Shown here piece by piece: positions 57,303 to 64,000 of a stretch of 64,000 bases of DNA. This stretch comes from Dugong dugon (lineage: Eukaryota > Chordata > Mammalia > Sirenia > Dugongidae): positions 61,335,501-61,399,500 of the forward strand of contig CM057469.1 of the NCBI GenBank assembly GCA_030035585.1. The letters are read 5' to 3'. Under the pieces are notes generated by a model that ran no database searches, had not been told where the DNA came from, and saw only the letters and a program-made list of their open reading frames with translations. The first letter of the stretch is position 1. Every line of letters starts with the position of its first letter. The translations under genes were made by a program, and so were the position numbers.

Positions 57303-57729
57303 CGCAGAGCAAATAATCTAAGAAGCTGGGCTGTATGAAGAAGAATAGGGCATCAGGATCAGAGAAAGACTCACTAACAACCTGCATTATGCAGATGACA
57401 CAACCTTGCGTGCTGAAAGTGAAGAGAACTTGAAGCACTTACTGATGAAGATCAAAGACCATAGCCCTCAGTATAGATTACACCTCAGTGTAAAGAAAAC
57501 AAAAATCCTCACAACTGGACCAGTAAGCAACATCATGATAAACGGAGAACAGAGGGTCAGTGAAAAAGAGGAAGATCCTCAGTGAGATGGATCAACACAG
57601 TGGCTGCAACAACGGGCTCAAGCATAGCAGTGATTGTGAGGATGGCAAAGGACCGGGCAGTGTTTCGTTCTGTTGTACATAGCGTCGCTATGAGTTGGAA
57701 TAGACTCAACAGCACCTAACAACAACAAC
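57303..57729 (+). mobile_element. RTE LINE copy with internal deletion and TSD
   Basis: 'agacaagta' at 57294-57302 and 57730-57738 is the TSD. The left half matches 63132-63335 of the large RTE (around the RT catalytic box; the two aspartates are retained in 'gcagatgacacaacc') and the right half matches 63837-64000, joined at about 57549 with roughly 510 bases missing. It ends in 'cctaacaacaacaaca'. Confidence 0.9.
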
Positions 57730-57738
57730 AGACAAGTA

Positions 57739-59050
57739 TAGACAGAGATAAATGAACATATTCTCAGAAAGTTATATTGTAAAACATTATAGGGGCTAGA
57801 AATATTGTTGTCAAAAGAAAAATCCTATCAATTTTTTTTCTAATAAAATTTCATGTTGATTAGTAAATCAACAGGGCTTGCTAGATCAGGAATCTTAGGA
57901 CTCAGAGTGGAATAAATTGGCTTCAGGATTCCAAATGAAACTGTGAATAAACTCTGTGAATAAAATTCATTATTTATTATCCAGCCCAGTATTCAGGAGA
58001 CTTGTTGCACAGTTCCAAACAAAACAAACACGACGTTTTTGGGCTGTGGGGAGTGCTTTGGAAAGGTAAACTCTGGACAGAAAGGGTGCTTCTGCTATCC
58101 TGCCCCGTGGAAAAGAGTCAGCACATATGTGTCCTTCTACTCAAAATCAGGGTCACTTCCAGGTAGAAAAGAATGGCTTGCTCAGTATCAGCAGAGCATT
58201 TATTATTGCCAAGCACGAGTACAATAAAGTGTAAAAGAAACTTGGGGTCTAGTTGAGGAGACTGGAGATATAAAGAAAAATGACCATTCAAAGGAGTGGT
58301 TTAAAAATGAAATAAAATAATAAGTCCCCCCAGAAAAAGGCAGAGTAGGAAGAAAACTCAAAAGAAAGTGGCATGGGAAACAACAGAAAAAATCAGCAGT
58401 TAATAGTTCTGAGCTCCTATGCAGTTCCAGGCTCTGTGTAAAAAACTTTCAAAAATTATCTCTTCAGAAAGAGGTCGGTATTTGATCTGTATATCAAAAA
58501 AGCAGGTGGTGAGTAAATAAATTGTGAATGGAGGGGGAAAGCTTAAAGATCTCTACATGTGTTCTATACATATATTTGATTTATATTTTGATCATTCAAA
58601 CCAGACATGTTTATTTTAACGGTCAATACCAATGAATTCATTTTGACATTTCTGCCACCTCAATAAGCAATTTGTGCGAATGAATGAAAATGATTGGCCA
58701 ATTTAGTGGAAATCTCTATACTATTTATTATAGCTAAAAGGAAGCTAACTAATGTAAGAAAGAAAACTCATTATAAAGATCACAAAATAACTTTGATAAC
58801 TTATGAAAAAAAGAGCAATACAAGAAACAGAATTATTTTAGATTTGTTTTAATAAAAAACTTGGTCTTCTATTCACACGTTCATTTTGTTTATCAATTCC
58901 ATTCCTTGGATATACTCTTACTTATGCATAGACTGAAAATTAAATCACTGAACTGGATTTTGAAGACTTAAAACTTAAAAATACTTTATATTTTCAACTG
59001 CTTTAACATTTATATCCCATCAATCAACAACATTAATGAAACCCAACTTT
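57739..59050. other. No gene seen; unassigned AT-rich DNA
   Basis: No repeat confidently named and no coding signal. 58400-58470 is faintly MIR- or L3-like. The frame at 58039-58227 has no domain. Confidence 0.45.
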
Positions 59051-59063
59051 TTTAGTTCTAGGT

Positions 59064-59280
59064 CAAAACCGAAAAATCAAATCCATTGCCATCCAGCTGA
59101 TTCCCACTCATGGTGACTCTATGTATTGCAGAGCAGAACTGCTCCACAGAGTTTTCTTGGCTGTAATCTTTATGGATGTAGATTGCCAGGACTTTCTTCC
59201 ATGACACCAATGGGTGGGTTCGAACCACCAACCTTTAGATTAGTAGTGGAGCACAAAACATTTGCACCATCCAGGAAGCC
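59064..59280 (-). mobile_element. AfroSINE with perfect 13-bp TSD
   Basis: 'tttagttctaggt' at 59051-59063 and 59281-59293 is exact. It has the reversed tail 'caaaaccgaaaaatcaaatcc' and head 'gcaccatccaggaagcc', with the longer 'gattgccaggactttcttcc' centre. Confidence 0.94.
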
Positions 59281-59293
59281 TTTAGTTCTAGGT

Positions 59294-59860
59294 ACTAGGA
59301 CCTTTTCTGCACTACTTAAATACATATCATACCCTTCCATGTATGAAAGATGTTTTCATATCTTTAGCATATTCTGAATGATGTAATTTTTTTGGATAAT
59401 GTTTAAAAGCATATATATCCAGGGATATTTATTTTTACATGCAACTCAACTTTATATCTCAACTTTATTGAATTATTAATTATGCAATTACTGCATTAGT
59501 CAAGCCCTTCTCGTCTTGCTACTGAATCTCCTACTTTGTAGGTTTAAGCTTTATAGGATTTTTAAACTGTTGATTTAACGTTTTAAAACTATTAGTAATA
59601 TTATTAAGAATCCAATCATTTTTGGACTTAAATTGCTTTGATACTAGTTGATTAATAACTTTGATTTCCCCTGTTGCCAGAAAACTTCAATTTCTTGTAC
59701 ACAATAGCTCCAATTAATGACAGTGACTGATTTGATATTAAGAATCACCTTCTTATCCCGCTATTGGGAGAACCACCCTCTAATCACCTTCTATCTTGTT
59801 AAACATGAGTTTTCAGGAAGACAAGGGGGAAAATATATAACCATGGACATACAGTTTAGA
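59294..59860. other. No gene seen; AT-rich unassigned DNA
   Basis: No open frame with any domain and no repeat recognised. Confidence 0.5.
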
Positions 59861-59861
59861 C

Positions 59862-60030
59862 AAAAAAACAAAAAAAACCCATTGACATTGAGTCAATTCT
59901 GACTCATATAGACCCTATAAGGCAGAGTGCAACTGCCCCGTAGGGTTTCCAAGGAGCGATGGGTGGATTCTAACTGCTGACCTTTTGGTTAGCAGCCAAG
60001 CTCTTAACCACTGTACCACCAGGGCTCCTG
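59862..60030 (-). mobile_element. AfroSINE
   Basis: Minus copy from 'aaaaaaaacccattgacatt' to the head 'gtaccaccagggctcctg'. A short 'ttagaca' occurs on both sides (about 59856 and 60037), a possible TSD. It lacks the central long block. Confidence 0.9.
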
Positions 60031-60123
60031 ATACATTAGACAGCTATTAAAATTAATACTGAGGAGAAAAATATAAAAAAACAGAAGAGAAGTGGTACAA
60101 TTTCTTCTACAATATCTTACCAC

Positions 60124-60335
60124 TGTTGTTGCTTGTTGTTAGTCTCTGTTGAGTCAGTTCCAATTCATGGAGACTCCACGTGTGCAAACTCAAACTGCTT
60201 CATATGGTTTTCAAGGCTGTGACCTTTCAGAAACAGATCGCCAGGCCAATCTTCAAGGTGCCTCTGGGTGGATTTGACCCACCAACCTTTCGGCTAGTAG
60301 TTGAGCACTTAACCTTCTGCACCACCCAGGGATGA
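60124..60335 (-). mobile_element. AfroSINE, RTE-tailed type
   Basis: Minus copy with complement tail 'tgttgttgcttgttgttag' and head 'ctgcaccacccagggatga'. It has the long 'gatcgccaggccaatcttc' centre. TSD unclear ('ttaccactg' against 'ttaccatta'). Confidence 0.88.
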
Positions 60336-60827
60336 TTTTACCATTAAAAACTATATATTCTTCATGGACTCCTCCCTTACCCTCTTACTCTGTTCATGAA
60401 ATACATCTACACTGAATAATAACATCAGTATTTAATAACTGCTCATAGAACAACAGAAATCTTATTGTCTGTAAGTTATGAAACAGAGAATTCTTTAAGC
60501 TTGATTATCCAAAGCCCAATCACCATAATATTGTTAAAATGTATTCAGAGCTCATGAAACAGCAATAAACTTCTGCTATCAAGATTCTACTTCTCTCAAA
60601 GCACCTTAATGAACTATAGGAAATAGTCTAAATGCAGGAAAACATTCAAATAAAACTTTTAATAGAACTGGCACTTCATATATTTGGAATATGTCTTCCA
60701 AAAAATTGTCTAAATCATAGTTTTTAAAAATCAAATAAAATATCCATGACTTCTAAAGACTGATAAGGTATTCTAAAATTTCTAACATACTACTAATAAA
60801 ATCCTCCATGTGTCTGTCATTTTGTCC
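60336..60827. other. No gene seen; AT-rich
   Basis: Nothing assigned between the last AfroSINE and the RTE 5' region. Confidence 0.5.
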
Positions 60828-60829
60828 TA

Positions 60830-63800
60830 TTTGCCTGTTGCTGCACTGCTGTGATGCTGGAAGCTATGCCACCGGTATTCAAATACCAGCAGGGTCACAC
60901 ATGGTGGACAGGTTTCAGCTGAGCTTCCAGATTAAGACAGAGTAGGAAGATGGACCTGGCAGTCTACTTCTGAAAAAAAATCAGCCAGTGAAAATCTTAC
61001 CAATAGCAGCAGAACATTGTCTGATATAGTGCCAGAAGATGAGCCCCTCAGGTTGCAAGGCACTCAAAATACAACTGGGGAAGAGATGCCACCTCAAAGT
61101 AAAGTTGACCTTAATGACATGGATGGAGTCAAGCTTTCAGGATCGTCATTTGCTGATGTGGCACAAATCAAAATGAGAAGAAACCGCTGCAATGTCCATT
61201 AATAATAGGAATATGGAATGCATGAAGCATGAATCTAGGAAAATTGGAAGTCATCAAAACTGAAAGGGAGCACATAAATATAGATATCCTAGGCATTAGT
61301 GAGCTGAAATGGACCTGTATTGGCCATTCTCAATCGGACAGTCATATGGTCTACTATGCCCAGATAGACAAATTGAAGAGGAATGGTGTCATGTTCATCT
61401 TCAAAAAGAATATTTCAAGATCAGTCCTGAAGTACAATGCTGTTAGTAATAATATCCATACACCTACAAGGAAGACCAGTTAATAAGACTATTGTTCAAA
61501 TTTATGCAAAAACCACTAATGCTAAAGATGAGGAGACTGAAAATTTCTACCAACTTCTGCAGTCTGAAAAGGATCGAACATGCAATCAGGATGCATTGAT
61601 AATTACAAGTGATTGGAATGCGAAAGATGGAAGCAAAGAAGGATCAGCAGTTGGAAAATATGGCCTTGGTGATAGAAACGATGCTGGAGATAGCATTATA
61701 GATTTTTCCATGACCAACGACTTCTTCATCGCAAATACCTGTTTTCAACAACATAAACAGGGACTGTACACATGAACCTTGTGGATGGAATTCACAGGAA
61801 CAAAATCGATTACATCTGTGGAAAGAGATGATGGAAAAGCTCAATATCATCACTCAGAACAAGGCCAGGGGCCCACTGCAGAACAGACCATCAATTGTTC
61901 ATATGCCAGTTCAAGCTGAAGTTGAAGAAAATTAGAACGAGTTCACAAGAGCTGAAGTAAGACCTTAAGTATATCCCACCTGAATTTAGAGACCATCTCA
62001 AGAACAGATTTGACACACTGAACACTAATGGCCAAAGACCAGACGAGATGTGGAATGACATTAAGGACATCATACATGAAGAAAGCAAGAGGTCATTAAA
62101 AAAACAGGAAAGAAAGAAAAGACCAAAATGGATGCAGAAGAGACTCTGAAACCTGCTCATAAATGAAGAGGAGCTAAAGCAAATGGAAGAAATGATGAAG
62201 TAAAAGAGCTGAACAGAAGATTTCAAAGGGCAGCTCAAGAAGATAATGTAAAATATTAAAATGATATGTGCAAAGGCCTGAGGTTAGAAAACCAAAAGGG
62301 AAGAACATGCTCAGCGTTTCTCAAGCTGAAAGAATTGAAGGAAATATTCAAGCCTCGAGCTGCAACACTGAAGGATGCAGGAAGTATCAAAAGAAGATGG
62401 AAGGAATGCAAACAGTCACTGTACCAAAAAGAATTGGTCAACATTTAAACATTTCAGAAGGTAGTATATGATCAAGAACCCACGGTACTGAATGGAAGAA
62501 GTACAAGCTGCTCTGAAGGCATTGGTGAAAAACAAGTCTCCAGGAATTGACAGAATACCAACTGAGATGTTGGTAACAAATGGATGCAGCACTGGAAATG
62601 CTCACTTGTCTATGCCACGAAATTTGGAAGACAGCTATCTGGCCAACCGAATGGAAGAGATTCACATTTATGACTATTCCAAAGAAAGGTGATCTAACCA
62701 AATGCAGAAATTATTGAACAATATCATTAATATCACATACAAGTAAAATTTTGCTGAAGATCATTCAAAAGCAGTTGCAGCAGTACATCAACAAGGAACT
62801 GCCAGAAATTCAAGACAGGTTCAGAAGAGGACACGGAATGAGGGATATCACTGCTGATGTCAGATGGATCCTGGCTGAAAGCAGAGAACACCAGAAAGAT
62901 GTTTACATGTGTTTTATTGACTATGCAAAGGCATTCAACTGTGTGGATCATAACAGCTTATGGATAACATTGCAAAGAATGGGAATTTCAGAACACTTAA
63001 TTGTGTGCATGAGGAACCTGTACACAGATCAAGAGGCAGTCATTTGAAAAGAACAAGGGGACACTGCGTGGTTTAAAGTCAGGAAAGGTGTGCATCAGGG
63101 TTGTATCCTTTCACCATACCTATTCAAGCTGTATGCAAATAATCTGAGAAGCAGGACTATGTGAAGAAGAACGGGGCATTGGGATTGGAGGAAGACTTCT
63201 TAACAACCTGCGATATACAGATGACACAACCCTGCTGGCTGAAAGTGAAGAGGATTTCGGTATGGATTACACCTCAACATAAAAAAAAAAAAAAATTCTC
63301 ACAATTGGACCAATAAGCAACATCATGATAAACAGAGAAAATACTGAAATTGTCAAGGGTTTCATTTTACTTGGCTCCACAATGGAACATGGGCAACATC
63401 CATGGAAGCAGCAGTCAAGAAATCAAACAATGCATTGCATTGGGCAAATCTGCTGCAAAAGACCTCTAAAGAGTTAAAAAGCAAAGATGTCACTTTAAGG
63501 ACTAAAGCGTACCTGACTCAAGCCATGGTGTTTTCAATCATCTCATATGCGTGCAAAAGCTAGGCAGTGAATAAGGAAAATCGAAGAAGAATTGATGCCT
63601 TTGAATTATGGTGCTGGGGAAGAATACTGAATATACCAGTATACCATACTGAATATTGAAGACCATTCAGTATATCCATATATTGAATATACTGCCAAAA
63701 GATCAAACAAATCTGTCTTGGGTGAAGTACAGCCAGAATGTTCCTTAGAAGCGAGGATAGTGAGACTTCATCTCACGTACTTTACACATGTTATCAGGAG

Positions 63801-64000
63801 GGATCCGTCCCTGGAGAAGGACATTATACATCACAAAGTAGCGGGTCAGCAAAAAAGAGGCAAACCCTCAATGAGATGGACTGACACAGTGGCTGCAACA
63901 ATGGGCTCAAGCATAACCAAGATCATGAGGATGGCTCAGGACCAGGCAGTGTTTCCTTCTGTTGTACACAGGGTTGGTATGAGTTGGAAGCAACTCTACA
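60830..64000 (+). mobile_element. Nearly full-length RTE (BovB-like) LINE, running to the window edge
   Basis: The 5' end is at about 60830 ('gcctgttgctgcactgctg'). There follow a leader, an N-terminal frame (61017-61202), the endonuclease (from 61208), the reverse transcriptase (62490-63240), a C-terminal domain and the start of the 3' end ('gagttggaagcaactctaca' at 64000). About 3.17 kb, the usual size for this clade. It is the reference for the five shorter RTE pieces in the window. TSDs cannot be checked because the 3' end lies outside. Confidence 0.9.
61208..64000 (+). pseudogene. RTE ORF (APE endonuclease plus reverse transcriptase), degenerate
   Basis: RTE encodes one protein that nicks target DNA and reverse-transcribes its RNA. 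Readable parts: the endonuclease N-terminus at 61229-61480 (LNIDILGISELKW-type block, here I-N-I-D-I-L-G-I-S-E-L-K-W), the S-D-W-N-A-K box at about 61608-61625, R-N-K-I-D-Y near 61798-61815, F-I-D-Y-A-K-A-F at about 62913-62936, the Q-G-C-I-L-S-P block at about 63095-63115, and the catalytic box as Y-T-D-D at 63214-63225. Breaks include a frameshift near 61470, a stop at about 61773, several stops at 61840-62260, frameshifts in the RT, and a rearranged patch at 63640-63706. Non-functional. Confidence 0.88.

Overview
This is a mammalian nuclear window with no recognisable host gene. The repeats point to an afrotherian, most likely an elephant. There are about seventeen copies of the tRNA-derived AfroSINE family, several RTE (BovB-like) LINE copies whose 3' ends resemble the AfroSINE tails, and several generations of lineage-specific L1. 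Pan-mammalian relics (L1M/HAL1, L2, MIR, MER5-type, Tigger-type, MLT1) lie among them. Family names rest on remembered consensus patterns, not a database search. Nearly every long open frame here is a shadow or fragment of a retrotransposon gene.

Layout. 0.17-3.1 kb: two L1 3' ends in tandem. 4.25-5.5 kb: an old minus-strand L1M holding an AfroSINE. 6.9-9.9 kb: decayed L1 ORF2 and 3' UTR with an RTE inside. 10-13.1 kb: AfroSINEs, a MER5-like relic, an L1 3' end with target-site duplications (TSDs) and a tRNA-Gly-derived SINE. 13.1-13.9 kb: a GC-richer minus-strand LTR-like block. 13.9-34.4 kb: mostly AT-rich unique or ancient DNA with scattered SINE, RTE, L1M, Tigger, MLT1, L2 and MIR pieces, and a roughly 155-bp-arm inverted repeat at 16.65-17.3 kb.

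34.37-56.56 kb is a nest of L1 elements resolved by their TSDs. Element D (34381-56547) lacks both ORFs and entered an ancient repeat. Element B (36102-55493, perfect 20-bp TSD) entered the 3' UTR of D. B then received C (minus-strand L1, 40276-43075), an AfroSINE (44573-44715), A (a complete-length but mutated L1, 45832-53883) and AfroSINE/RTE copies at 54.0-55.2 kb.

56.6-64 kb: an internally deleted RTE, three minus-strand AfroSINEs and a nearly complete RTE (from about 60.83 kb to the window edge) with recognisable endonuclease and reverse-transcriptase blocks carrying several disabling mutations.

Functionally the window is a record of retrotransposition. L1 would have supplied the machinery for its own copies. 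RTE is the likely partner of the AfroSINEs with RTE-like tails. I found no complete coding sequence, CRISPR array or host ncRNA gene, and no new system in the sense of a gene cluster. The most interesting signals are structural: stacked 3' ends in the young L1 subfamily, replacement of the L1 5' UTR, the ORF-less L1 D, an inverted templated patch in B, and the inverted repeat at 16.65 kb.
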